Positions 6,534 through 14,219 of a stretch of 14,287 bases of DNA are shown piece by piece. Position 1 is the stretch's first letter. Every line of letters begins with the position of its first letter. Source of the stretch: an uncultured Clostridia bacterium (GTDB taxonomy: Bacteria > Bacillota > Clostridia > Monoglobales > Monoglobaceae); assembly GCA_934463175.1 (NCBI GenBank), contig CAKSIW010000067.1:1-14287 (forward strand), read 5' to 3'. A program made the position numbers and the translations under genes. The notes under the pieces were generated by a model that saw only the letters and a list, made by a program, of their open reading frames with translations, had not been told where the DNA came from and ran no database searches.

Positions 6534-7598
6534 ATGAATCAAGATCCTTTTAAAGAATATATTAAACAGTCTGAACCGAGCAAAAAATACAAAGGTTATG
6601 CGTGGAGTACGGCAATAGGATTGCAGGCTGTTGACGGACTTGAGCCGTCTGAGCATTTGGTACAGACAGCTATTGAAAATATTGAAGGCAATATTTCAAT
6701 GGCAGATGCCGAAAAAAGAATAGAAAGCTATTATGCGGCAAATCCAAAGCAGAACAATGACGACAGAACCGAGGAAGCCGATAAGGTTTCTGTTCGTATC
6801 GCTGCCATTCTTTCCGAAAAAGCATTCACGTTTTCGCCAAGTGAATATATTGGTATTCACAAAAAGTTGTTTTGGGGAATTTACAAGCACGCCGGCAAAA
6901 TTCGTGATTATAATATAACCAAAAAGGAATGGGTGCTTGACGGAGCAACGGTTCTTTACGGCAATGCGGCAGAGCTTCGTCAGACTTTGGAATACGATTT
7001 TGAGCAGGAGAAGAAGTTCAGCTACAAAGGGCTTTCGACAGACGAGATTATAGAACATCTTGCATTCTTTATATCAAGACTGTGGCAAATTCATATTTTC
7101 GGAGAAGGAAACACAAGGACAACAGCGGTATTTTTCATTAAGTATCTGCGTTCATTGGGTTATGATGCAACAAATGATATTTTTGCGGAAAATGCGTGGT
7201 ATTTCCGGAATGCACTTGTCAGAGCGAATTATACAGACTTAAAAAATGACATACATGAGACGACTGTTTATCTTGAAAGATTTATAAGAAATCTGCTCTT
7301 AGGCGAGAATAATGAGTTGAAAAACAGATATTTGCATATCAATCATCTTTTTGAAGAAAATGCGGATAAAAATGCGGAAATAAATGCGGGTATAAATGCG
7401 GAAATAAAAATATCCGAAAAGCAGAAAAAAATCATTTTAATGCTGAAAGAAGATCCGTATTGCACGATAAAAAAAATATCAGATAAACTTGATGTTAATC
7501 ACAGTACGGTAGAAAGAAATATAAAAAAACTACGAGAAAACGGAATTGTTGAAAGAGTCGGTGCCCGAAAAGACGGCAAGTGGATTGTAAAAATCTAA
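6534..7598 (+). CDS. Fic family protein with VbhA-like N-terminus and C-terminal winged helix
   Basis: A 354-aa protein. I place the start at ATG 6534, because the ATG 18 bases earlier would bury the ribosome site AAAGGAG within the coding sequence. Residues ~15-65 (AIGLQAVDGLEPSEHL then IEGNISMADAEKRIESYY) resemble the small antitoxin VbhA, which inhibits Fic enzymes through an SxxxEG helix; here Ser and Glu are replaced (LQAVDG). The Fic core carries HIFGEGNTRT at 187-196, with Thr where most AMP-transferases have Gly (HxFxEGNGR). Fic enzymes transfer AMP or another phosphate-containing group to target proteins. After a 12-base-repeat linker, residues ~288-354 form a winged helix (IKKISDKLDVNHSTVERNIK) that could bind DNA. 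It lies 48 bases after the helicase and 19 before mod. A regulatory or toxin-like guard of the restriction genes is inferred; substrate unknown. Confidence 0.9.
   Translation: MNQDPFKEYIKQSEPSKKYKGYAWSTAIGLQAVDGLEPSEHLVQTAIENIEGNISMADAEKRIESYYAANPKQNNDDRTEEADKVSVRIAAILSEKAFTFSPSEYIGIHKKLFWGIYKHAGKIRDYNITKKEWVLDGATVLYGNAAELRQTLEYDFEQEKKFSYKGLSTDEIIEHLAFFISRLWQIHIFGEGNTRTTAVFFIKYLRSLGYDATNDIFAENAWYFRNALVRANYTDLKNDIHETTVYLERFIRNLLLGENNELKNRYLHINHLFEENADKNAEINAGINAEIKISEKQKKIILMLKEDPYCTIKKISDKLDVNHSTVERNIKKLRENGIVERVGARKDGKWIVKI
7359..7406 (+). repeat. Four 12-base repeats in the Fic linker
   Basis: Four consecutive copies start AATGCGG and encode NADK, NAEI, NAGI, NAEI between the Fic core and the winged helix. 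Being a multiple of three, gain or loss of copies would change linker length without shifting frame. Confidence 0.9.
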
Positions 7599-7617
7599 AG
7601 AGAGAGGATTATCAAAT

Positions 7618-9480
7618 ATGGATACAAATAAGCTGGATGGTATGAGTATGGATTTGGAAAATGCGAATATGGGGAAGTTAAAGTCGGTGTTTCCGGAATG
7701 CTTTTCAGAGGGAAAGCTTGATATAGACAAGCTTTTATCTCTTTGCGGCGAATATATCGACAACGATTTTGAAAAATATAAGTTTGAGTGGAAAGGCAAA
7801 TCAGAGTGTTTGCGGTTGGCACAGAAACGCTCAACGGGAACACTGCGCCCTTGCAAGGAAAAGAGCGTTAATTTTGACGATACGCAGAATGTCTACATAG
7901 AGGGCGATAACCTCGAAGTGCTGAAACTTTTGCAGACGGCATATTTTAACAAAATCAAAATGATATATATTGATCCTCCTTACAACACAGGCAATGACTT
8001 TGTATACGAGGACGATTTTGCCGATCCTATGGCACGGTATAAAGAGGTAACGCAGCAGACCACAAAATCCAATCCCGAAACAATGGGCAGATATCATACA
8101 AATTGGCTCAATATGATGTATCCGAGATTACGGCTTGCGGCAAATTTGCTTACCGATGACGGCGTAATTTTTATCAGTATTGATGAAATAGAAATGCCGA
8201 ATTTAAGAAAAGTGTGCGATGAAATATTTGGAGAGGAAAATCATATTGCAGATTTTGTATGGCACAACAAACGTGGCGGCGGAAATGATGCAAAGTATGT
8301 GGCAGTAGAACACGAGTATGTTTTAATGTATGCAAAAAATGTTTCTAATTTAGACAGACTTTTTGTTCCATATTCACCCGAATATGTATCAAGATATAAA
8401 GAAGAAGACGAAATTGGAAAATACTTTTGGGATACATTCAAAAGAAAATCAGGAAAACAGTACTACCCGATTACCTGCCCGGATGGCACAGTGTTGGAAA
8501 ATGATGAGTTTGGGAACCCTATAAGTTGGTTACGCTCTGAACCCAGATTTCGTGAAGATATAAGTAAAGGTGAAATAAGAATTATTAAGATAAACGATAA
8601 GTGGTCTGTTCAATTCAAGCAGAGAATGCCCGAAGGGAAAAAACCAAGAACAATTTTCTTGGAAGAATCAATTTTTGAAAAAGAAGGAACTACAGGCGAT
8701 GGAAGCAGAGAGGTCTTGGAGTTGTTTACAAAAAACCTTTTCAACAACCCAAAACCATTAAATTTAATAAAACACTTATTAACATTTGATACAAAGGATA
8801 ATGACATTATTCTCGACTTCTTCTCCGGCAGTGCTACAACTGCACACGCTGTAATGCAGCTCAACGCAGAGGACGGCGGCAACAGAAAGTTTATTTGTGT
8901 TCAGCTGCCGGAACTGTGTGATGAAAAATCCGAGGCGTACAAAGCCGGATACAAAACGATATGTGAAATCGGTGAAGAACGCATACGCAGAGCAGGTCAA
9001 AAGATACTTGAAGGACAGGATACTCAAATTGCAATGGGCGATGAGGAAAAGAAACCGCTTGATATCGGTTTTAAGGTTTTCAGGCTGGATACATCAAATC
9101 TCAAGCTTTGGGACAGCACACCAATTACGGGAGATAATCAGCTTGAAATGTTTACCGAGCGTATGAACTCAATGATTGAAAGCATAAAAGATGACAGATC
9201 CGATATGGATGTTATCTATGAAATTATGCTCAAAATGGGTGTTCCGCTTGACACGGCTGTTCAGTACATAGAAATTGACGGTAAAATCGTGTATATTGTC
9301 GGCGACTTCCTTTTGATGATTGCTCTTTATAACGATATAACCGCCGAGGATATAGATGCAATGGCGGCATATGCTCCGGCGAAAATCGTTTGTGCGGAAC
9401 AGGGCTTTAAGGATGACACCGCTCTTTCAAATGCACATTATATTTTGAGAGATAAACAAATTGAATTAAAGTTGGTGTGA
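7618..9480 (+). CDS. mod: Type III restriction-modification methyltransferase (Mod)
   Basis: A 620-aa N6-adenine methyltransferase of the beta class, in which the catalytic motif precedes the AdoMet site. DPPYNTG (motif IV) lies at 119-125 after YIEGDNLEVLKLL, and the AdoMet-binding DFFSGSAT (motif I) at 400-407. The target-recognition domain between them, about 210-395, decides the sequence methylated. Mod methylates one strand of an asymmetric site and guides Res. Length and motif order are typical of type III Mod. GAGAGGA precedes ATG 7618. The region ~8280-8815 is clearly more AT-rich (23-38% G+C in the 60-base lines I counted) than flanking lines (43-60%), as expected if the recognition domain was acquired by recombination. 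The rest of the C-terminal domain (after ~420) holds the conserved Res-contact portion. It lies upstream of rhuM and res in the same operon. Confidence 0.95.
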   Translation: MDTNKLDGMSMDLENANMGKLKSVFPECFSEGKLDIDKLLSLCGEYIDNDFEKYKFEWKGKSECLRLAQKRSTGTLRPCKEKSVNFDDTQNVYIEGDNLEVLKLLQTAYFNKIKMIYIDPPYNTGNDFVYEDDFADPMARYKEVTQQTTKSNPETMGRYHTNWLNMMYPRLRLAANLLTDDGVIFISIDEIEMPNLRKVCDEIFGEENHIADFVWHNKRGGGNDAKYVAVEHEYVLMYAKNVSNLDRLFVPYSPEYVSRYKEEDEIGKYFWDTFKRKSGKQYYPITCPDGTVLENDEFGNPISWLRSEPRFREDISKGEIRIIKINDKWSVQFKQRMPEGKKPRTIFLEESIFEKEGTTGDGSREVLELFTKNLFNNPKPLNLIKHLLTFDTKDNDIILDFFSGSATTAHAVMQLNAEDGGNRKFICVQLPELCDEKSEAYKAGYKTICEIGEERIRRAGQKILEGQDTQIAMGDEEKKPLDIGFKVFRLDTSNLKLWDSTPITGDNQLEMFTERMNSMIESIKDDRSDMDVIYEIMLKMGVPLDTAVQYIEIDGKIVYIVGDFLLMIALYNDITAEDIDAMAAYAPAKIVCAEQGFKDDTALSNAHYILRDKQIELKLV

Positions 9481-9492
9481 GGCGGTGGAGAT

Positions 9493-10488
9493 ATGAATGA
9501 TAATAATATAATTGTATATCAAAACGACGACGGTTCTCTCCATATTGATGTGCACCTTGAAGACGATACCGTTTGGCTCACGCAGCAGCAAATGGCGGAT
9601 TTGTATCAGACAAGCAAATCCAATGTAAGTGAGCATATAAAACATATATTTGAAGACGGCGAGTTGGATGAAAATTCAGTTGTTCGGAAATTCCGAACAA
9701 CTGCGACGGACGGAAAAAATTATAATACAAAGTGCTATAATCTTGATATGATTATTTCGCTTGGTTATCGCGTGAAGTCTGTTACAGCAACCCGTTTCCG
9801 TCAATGGGCAACAAAAAGAATTAACGAATATATCCGCAAAGGCTTTACGATGGATGATGAGCGACTGAAAAACCTTGGCGGCGGAGGATACTGGAAAGAA
9901 CTTTTGGAGCGTATCCGTGATATTCGTGCGTCCGAAAAAGTGTTTTATAGGCAGGTTCTTGATATATATGCAACGAGTATAGATTATGATCCGAGAGCCG
10001 AAATTTCTATTGAGTTTTTCAAAAAGGTGCAAAACAAAATTCATTATGCGGTTCACGGTCAGACAGCGGCAGAGGTTATTTATTCAAGAGCGGACAGTGA
10101 AAAAGAATTTATGGGATTGATGAGCTTTAAGGGCAGCAGACCGCATTTGAGTGACGCTGTTGTTGCAAAAAATTATCTTGACGAAAAAGAGCTTCGCTCA
10201 CTTGGTCAGCTTGTTTCGGGATATCTTGATTTTGCAGAGCGGCAGGCAGAGCGTGAACAGGTTATGACAATGAAGGATTGGGCAGAGCACCTCGACAGAA
10301 TACTCACAATGAGCGGAGAAAAACTGCTTGAAGGTGCCGGCAGTGTATCACATAAGCAGGCAATAGATAAAGCCACCGTTGAATATAAAAAATATCAGGC
10401 GAAAACCCTTAGTGAAGCGGAAGAGGACTATTTGAACGCTATCAAAAGCATTGAAAATAAGGCGAAAAAACAAGGTGACAAACAATGA
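9493..10488 (+). CDS. rhuM: RhuM family protein
   Basis: A 331-aa protein of the virulence RhuM family (PF13310), named after a Salmonella pathogenicity-island gene and frequently found beside restriction-modification genes; its biochemical role is not settled. Diagnostic parts are WLTQQQMADLYQTSKSNVSE (~29-48, a helix-turn-helix-like DNA-binding start), then HIKHIFEDGEL, VVRKFRTTA, YNLDMIISLGYRVKS, the TRFRQWAT segment and IRKGFTMDDERLKN. The C-terminal half is helical (about 120-331) with a conserved RDIRASEKVFYRQVLDIYA stretch. GGTGGAG precedes the ATG by a few bases, and only 12 bases separate it from mod. Its last codons overlap the res start by four bases, so rhuM and res are translationally coupled. 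A DNA-binding accessory or regulator of the type III system is inferred. Confidence 0.9.
   Translation: MNDNNIIVYQNDDGSLHIDVHLEDDTVWLTQQQMADLYQTSKSNVSEHIKHIFEDGELDENSVVRKFRTTATDGKNYNTKCYNLDMIISLGYRVKSVTATRFRQWATKRINEYIRKGFTMDDERLKNLGGGGYWKELLERIRDIRASEKVFYRQVLDIYATSIDYDPRAEISIEFFKKVQNKIHYAVHGQTAAEVIYSRADSEKEFMGLMSFKGSRPHLSDAVVAKNYLDEKELRSLGQLVSGYLDFAERQAEREQVMTMKDWAEHLDRILTMSGEKLLEGAGSVSHKQAIDKATVEYKKYQAKTLSEAEEDYLNAIKSIENKAKKQGDKQ
9677..9703. repeat. 27-base perfect palindrome inside rhuM
   Basis: Arms CAGTTGTTCGGAA and TTCCGAACAACTG, 13 bases each, flank one central A. It spans the codons for the conserved VVRKFRTT motif (~residues 62-71). In RNA it could only fold as a hairpin with a very tight turn, so a double-stranded protein-binding site is likelier than a terminator. 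Family conservation of the motif may partly explain it. Confidence 0.85.
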
Positions 10489-13400
10489 AACTAAAATTTA
10501 AAAACCAACAATTTCAGACTGATGCTGTGAATGCCGTTGCCGATTTATTTTCCGGACAGGAGAAAATGCAGTCCACCTTTGAAATTACACAGGGACCGCA
10601 GCTCAGTTTGGTGGAAAATGAACTCGGAATCGGAAACGGAATACTTATATCTGATGAACAGTTAAACGCAAATATGCACGAGGTACAAAAAAGAAACAGC
10701 CTTGCACCGTCCGATATTCAAGACGGTATGCGTTCTTTCTGCATTGAAATGGAAACGGGCACGGGAAAAACCTATGTCTACACAAAGACGGTTTTTGAAC
10801 TGCACAAACGCTACGGATTTACAAAGTTTATCGTTGTTGTGCCGTCTGTTGCTATTCGTGAGGGCGTATATAAATCTCTTGAAACCACAAGGGAGCATTT
10901 CCTGAACCAATACGACAATGTGCCGTACCGATATTTTATATACAATTCTGCAAAACTTTCGGAGGTCAAGCAGTTTGCCACAAGCAGCAATATAGAAATT
11001 ATGATAATCAATATCGACGCTTTCAAAAAGTCGGAAAATATCATCAATCAGGCACAGGACAAGCTGAACGGCGAAACGGCAATGTCATACATACAAAACA
11101 CAAACCCCGTTGTCATTATTGACGAACCGCAGTCTGTTGACAATACGCCAAAAGCAAAAGAGGCGATAAGCTCGCTCAATCCGCTTTGCGTGTTCAGATA
11201 TTCCGCAACCCACAGGGAAAAGATGAATTTGCTTTATCGTCTGACGCCTGTTGACGCTTATCAAATGGGACTCGTAAAGCAGATATGCGTTTCATCAAAT
11301 ACAGTGGCAAATGATTTTAATAAGCCGTATATAAAGCTGTTGTCAGTATCGAATGATAACGGATTCCGTGCGAAACTTGAAATTGATGTGCAGAACAAGG
11401 ACGGCATTGTATCGAGAAAAATCGTAACCGTAAAGCCGAATGACGATTTATTTCTTATATCGGGCGAAAGAGAACTGTATGAGGGATATTCCGTTGCCGG
11501 GATAGACTGTACCCCTGAAAGTGAAATGGTGGAGTTTTCAAATACCGAGTTTGTAAAGCTGGGTAAGGCAATCGGCAGCATAGATGAGAATATAATCAAA
11601 GAAGCACAGATAAGAAGAACCATTCAGGCACATCTTGATAAGGAACTCCGATATACCGAAAAAGGCATCAAGGTGCTTTCGCTGTTCTTTATTGATGAAG
11701 TTAAAAAGTACAGAACGGCTGACGGCGAAAAGGGTATCTATGCCGAAATGTTTGAGAAGTGCTATAGTGAGCTTATGAATATGCCAAAATATGCGGTGCT
11801 TAAAGCGAGGTTCACGGCGAATGCGGAGAAAGTGCATAACGGCTATTTTTCGCAGGATAAAAAGGGAACATTCAAGGATACAAAAGGCGATACCGTTGCC
11901 GATTATGACACATACAACACGATTATGAAGGATAAAGAGTGGCTTTTGAGTTTTGACTGTCCGCTCAGATTCATTTTCTCGCACTCGGCTCTTAAAGAGG
12001 GCTGGGATAACCCGAATGTTTTTCAGGTCTGCACACTTATTGAGCAGAAATCGACTTTCACCTGCCGCCAAAAAGTTGGCAGAGGTTTAAGGCTTTGTGT
12101 AAATCAGGACGGAGAGAGAATAGAAGATAAAAACATTAACATTCTTCATGTTATGGCAAACGAGTCATTCTCCGAATTTGCCGAAACGCTGCAAAAAGAG
12201 ATTGAAACCGAAACAGGCGTTAAATTCGGTGTGCTTCAGATTAGCCTTTTCTCCGGTATGAAATACGAAGAAAAAATCGTTACCGAAAAGAAGGTTGATA
12301 ATTCGGACGCACAACTTATAATGAATTATATGTCGGATCACGGATTTGTCGATGACAGCGGAAAGCCCACCGAAACGGCAAAGAAAGCAGTTGTTGAGAA
12401 AACCATAGAGCTTCCGAAACAGCTTGAAACCGCAAAAGAGTCTATCGAAAAGGCTATAACGGAGAACACTGCCGTAAAAGCAGACGATATAATAGGCAAA
12501 ACATATACTGAAACGGTTATTGTTGAAAAGGAAGTGAGCTATGACGACGCGCAGGAGCTTATGCAGCACTTTGAGGACAAAGGCTATGTGTCAAAGTCGG
12601 GCAAGATAAAGGACACGATGAAAAATGCACTGCTTAGCGGTACTCTTGATTTGCCGAAAAAATTCGAGGCTGCCCGTGAACGCTTGGAAAGCGCTGTTAA
12701 GAAGGCTGATAATAAAGTGCCGGTCAGGGATGCTTCAAAAGAGGTTATTGTGCATCTTAAAAAGCAGGCAATGCTGTCGCCTGAATTTATGGAGCTGTGG
12801 AACAAGATTAAGCAGAAAACGGCTTATCGTGTGCAGATTGACACCGAAAAGCTTGTTGAGACTTGCGTGAAAGAGCTTAAAGCTATGGAGCCGATTCCGA
12901 AAGCAAGGCTTGTTTCCAAAACGGCAAATATCAACATTCAGAATCCCGGCGTAACCTATACCGAAAGGGAAATGCGTGTGATGGATTTGGAGGATACATA
13001 TTCAAGCCTTCCGTATATTCTCGGAATTATCAGTGAAGAAACGCTTATAAAGCGAGCAACCGTTGCGAGGATAATTATTGAGAGCGGCAGAGGCGGAGAT
13101 TTTCTTAACAATCCGCAGGCGTTTTTGGAAAGATGCCTTGAAATCATAAAGAAAAACCGCCACGCTTTGGCGATAGACGGAATCAAGTATGTTAAGCTTG
13201 ACGGTCAGGAGTACTACGCACAGGAGATTTTCGATTCAGAGGAGTTGTCGGCAAATCTTGATAAAAATGCAGTTGCGGTAAATCGCAGCGTGTATGACTA
13301 TATAATTTATGACAGTTCAACAATAGAAAAACCGTTTGCAAAAGCACTTGATGACGATCCTGATGTTAAGATGTTCTTTAAGATACCGGAGCGATTCAAA

Positions 13401-13631
13401 ATCGAAACGCCGATAGGCACATATAACCCCGATTGGGCTGTATATTTGGAGCGTGACGGAGACAAAAAGATGTACTTCATACTTGAAACAAAAGGAACGA
13501 CCGACCTTTTTGGTTTGCGTACTCCTGAACAGCTTAAAATTCATTGTGGAACAGAGCATTTCAAGGCTCTCGAAAACGGAGCGGAGATGTATGTTGCAAA
13601 GAATTGGGGTAAATTCAAGGTTGAGCATTAA
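10485..13631 (+). CDS. res: Type III restriction endonuclease subunit (Res)
   Basis: A 1048-aa ATP-dependent restriction subunit. Res joins Mod, uses ATP to move or signal along DNA, and cuts about 25-27 bases from an unmodified site when two sites are suitably oriented. Seen: Q-like FQTDAVNAVADLF near residue 10, Walker A METGTGKTY (GTGKT 92-96), motif II DEPQ at 213-216, the ATHREKMNLLYRLTPVDAY segment typical of the family, and motif VI QKVGRGLRL at 529-537. A C-terminal PD-(D/E)XK nuclease site is seen as NPDW (Asp 983), then ETKGT (Glu 1001, Lys 1003). All catalytic residues are present. The protein is slightly long because residues 594-658 and 674-738 are an internal duplication. AAGGTGA precedes the ATG, which overlaps rhuM by four bases. 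Confidence 0.95.
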   Translation: MKLKFKNQQFQTDAVNAVADLFSGQEKMQSTFEITQGPQLSLVENELGIGNGILISDEQLNANMHEVQKRNSLAPSDIQDGMRSFCIEMETGTGKTYVYTKTVFELHKRYGFTKFIVVVPSVAIREGVYKSLETTREHFLNQYDNVPYRYFIYNSAKLSEVKQFATSSNIEIMIINIDAFKKSENIINQAQDKLNGETAMSYIQNTNPVVIIDEPQSVDNTPKAKEAISSLNPLCVFRYSATHREKMNLLYRLTPVDAYQMGLVKQICVSSNTVANDFNKPYIKLLSVSNDNGFRAKLEIDVQNKDGIVSRKIVTVKPNDDLFLISGERELYEGYSVAGIDCTPESEMVEFSNTEFVKLGKAIGSIDENIIKEAQIRRTIQAHLDKELRYTEKGIKVLSLFFIDEVKKYRTADGEKGIYAEMFEKCYSELMNMPKYAVLKARFTANAEKVHNGYFSQDKKGTFKDTKGDTVADYDTYNTIMKDKEWLLSFDCPLRFIFSHSALKEGWDNPNVFQVCTLIEQKSTFTCRQKVGRGLRLCVNQDGERIEDKNINILHVMANESFSEFAETLQKEIETETGVKFGVLQISLFSGMKYEEKIVTEKKVDNSDAQLIMNYMSDHGFVDDSGKPTETAKKAVVEKTIELPKQLETAKESIEKAITENTAVKADDIIGKTYTETVIVEKEVSYDDAQELMQHFEDKGYVSKSGKIKDTMKNALLSGTLDLPKKFEAARERLESAVKKADNKVPVRDASKEVIVHLKKQAMLSPEFMELWNKIKQKTAYRVQIDTEKLVETCVKELKAMEPIPKARLVSKTANINIQNPGVTYTEREMRVMDLEDTYSSLPYILGIISEETLIKRATVARIIIESGRGGDFLNNPQAFLERCLEIIKKNRHALAIDGIKYVKLDGQEYYAQEIFDSEELSANLDKNAVAVNRSVYDYIIYDSSTIEKPFAKALDDDPDVKMFFKIPERFKIETPIGTYNPDWAVYLERDGDKKMYFILETKGTTDLFGLRTPEQLKIHCGTEHFKALENGAEMYVAKNWGKFKVEH
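12264..12698 (+). repeat. Internal duplication in Res (two 65-codon units, 80-codon period)
   Basis: Units 12264-12458 and 12504-12698 encode segments that align without gaps and share about 27 of 65 residues by hand count. Shared landmarks are EK-V-DAQ-M, G-V-SGK, LPK and a closing E-A. DNA similarity is low, so the event is old and both copies have been kept in frame. Confidence 0.8.
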
Positions 13632-13654
13632 ACAAAGGAGATGTATGGGCGGCT

Positions 13655-13831
13655 ATGGATCAAACGGTGATTATAGCGGTAAATTCGGGTGTTGTCTTGC
13701 GGATGATAGGAAACACAGGGCAGTATGTCAAAGAGTTCGCCGACGCAATGAAGTTTGCAGATGAAATTGAGGCATATGAATACATAGAAAGACACGGACT
13801 TGAAAAACTGTCATCTGTGAGGAAATATTAA
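13655..13831 (+). CDS. Small orphan protein, 58 aa
   Basis: Reads MDQTVIIAVNSGVVLRMIGN, TGQYVKEFADAMKFADEIEA, YEYIERHGLEKLSSVRKY. It looks like a real small alpha/beta protein: a hydrophobic first strand, then two acidic helices. I do not recognise a family. It begins 23 bases after res and ends at the operon terminator. The only strong ribosome site (AAAGGAG, 13634-13640) lies about 14 bases before the ATG, longer than usual, and two out-of-frame ATGs intervene. One opens a 39-codon frame (13645) whose product is Cys/Arg-rich and looks artificial. I prefer 13655, because its codons and composition resemble its neighbours. It may be a small accessory or anti-restriction-like partner of Res; that is a guess. 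Confidence 0.6.
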   Translation: MDQTVIIAVNSGVVLRMIGNTGQYVKEFADAMKFADEIEAYEYIERHGLEKLSSVRKY

Positions 13832-13832
13832 G

Positions 13833-13863
13833 AAAAGCGGCATAAAATTATTGCCGCTTTTTC
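13833..13863 (+). terminator. Strong Rho-independent terminator ending the type III operon
   Basis: AAAAGCGGCA (13833-13842) pairs perfectly with TGCCGCTTTT (13852-13861) around a nine-base loop and runs into further Ts. It starts one base after the stop of the 58-aa gene, so it marks the end of the XRE-to-orphan transcription unit. Confidence 0.9.
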
Positions 13864-13920
13864 TATTGCCTTTTTGTTGTATTTGGGTACGGAAAATGGA
13901 AGAAATTTGAGGAGGCGGAA

Positions 13921-14109
13921 GTGGATTTAACTGTGTTGCTTTCAAATTCATTAAATCATCCGACCAGGGAGATGCATAAGATGTTTGCAGCGTCGCTTAT
14001 TGAAACAATATTTGAATAGTAACCGAATTGGACAGAAACGTATTGCTGAGGAGCTTTTGAAGCATATAAAGCATATAAAGCAAAATATTACGATTTGAAA
14101 GCGGTATGA
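13921..14109 (+). pseudogene. Broken small gene (~62 codons)
   Basis: A GTG at 13921 preceded by GAGGAGG opens VDLTVLLSNSLNHPTREMHK then MFAASLIETIFE and stops at TAG 14017. The next stretch stays protein-like in another frame (NSNRIGQKRIAEELL), and the original frame resumes near 14059 with EAYKAYKAKYYDLKAV and TGA 14109. Together the three pieces make one plausible small helical protein interrupted by two frame changes. The frame is also open upstream to about 13864 without an ATG. I do not recognise a family. Alternatively the first 32 codons are a tiny intact gene. Confidence 0.45.
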
Positions 14110-14174
14110 GTGAAAAGGCTGACTGACTCGAAAATGAAATCAGCAATATATGTGTAACAACAAGAAGTTGTTAA
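14106..14174 (+). pseudogene. Possible nonsense-interrupted mini-gene
   Basis: ATG 14106 overlaps the preceding stop (ATGA) and reads MSEKAD, a TGA, then LENEISNICVTTRSC to TAA 14174. The codon after the break keeps a helical pattern, so one CGA-to-TGA type change could have broken a 22-aa protein. Support is weak. TGA ends several other genes here, so it is a normal stop codon. Confidence 0.3.
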
Positions 14175-14190
14175 AAATTTAAAAAACCTC

Positions 14191-14219
14191 TTGACAACCA
14201 CAATATATTGTGGTATAGT
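14191..14219 (+). promoter_or_regulatory. Strong promoter with embedded palindromic operator (NrdR-box-like)
   Basis: Consensus TTGACA (14191-14196), an exact 17-base spacer and TATAGT (14214-14219). The spacer holds the perfect palindrome CCACAATATATTGTGG (14198-14213), so a bound repressor would block RNA polymerase. It agrees at 14 of 16 positions with the sequence ACACAATATATTGTGT, a form of the NrdR box upstream of ribonucleotide reductase genes. Only one box is visible, whereas NrdR usually uses two. The remaining 68 bases are untranslated leader with a small AAACC/GGTTT hairpin near 14255; no start codon with a ribosome site is seen before the edge. Confidence 0.75.

Noticed and set aside
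3867..13631. DISARM or BREX system
   Set aside because: There is no DrmA/DrmB/DrmC, PglZ, BrxC or PglX-type gene; the methylase and nuclease are clearly type III Mod and Res.
13645..13764. Cys/Arg-rich frame starting at ATG 13645
   Set aside because: Its ribosome spacing is fine, but the product is unlike a natural protein and overlaps the better-supported 58-aa frame.
14157..14173. AACAAC/GTTGTT hairpin as terminator
   Set aside because: Only six A/T-rich pairs, followed by As rather than Ts.
14106..14174. UGA recoded as an amino acid
   Set aside because: TGA closes mod and rhuM here, and there is no sign of a selenocysteine element or alternative code.
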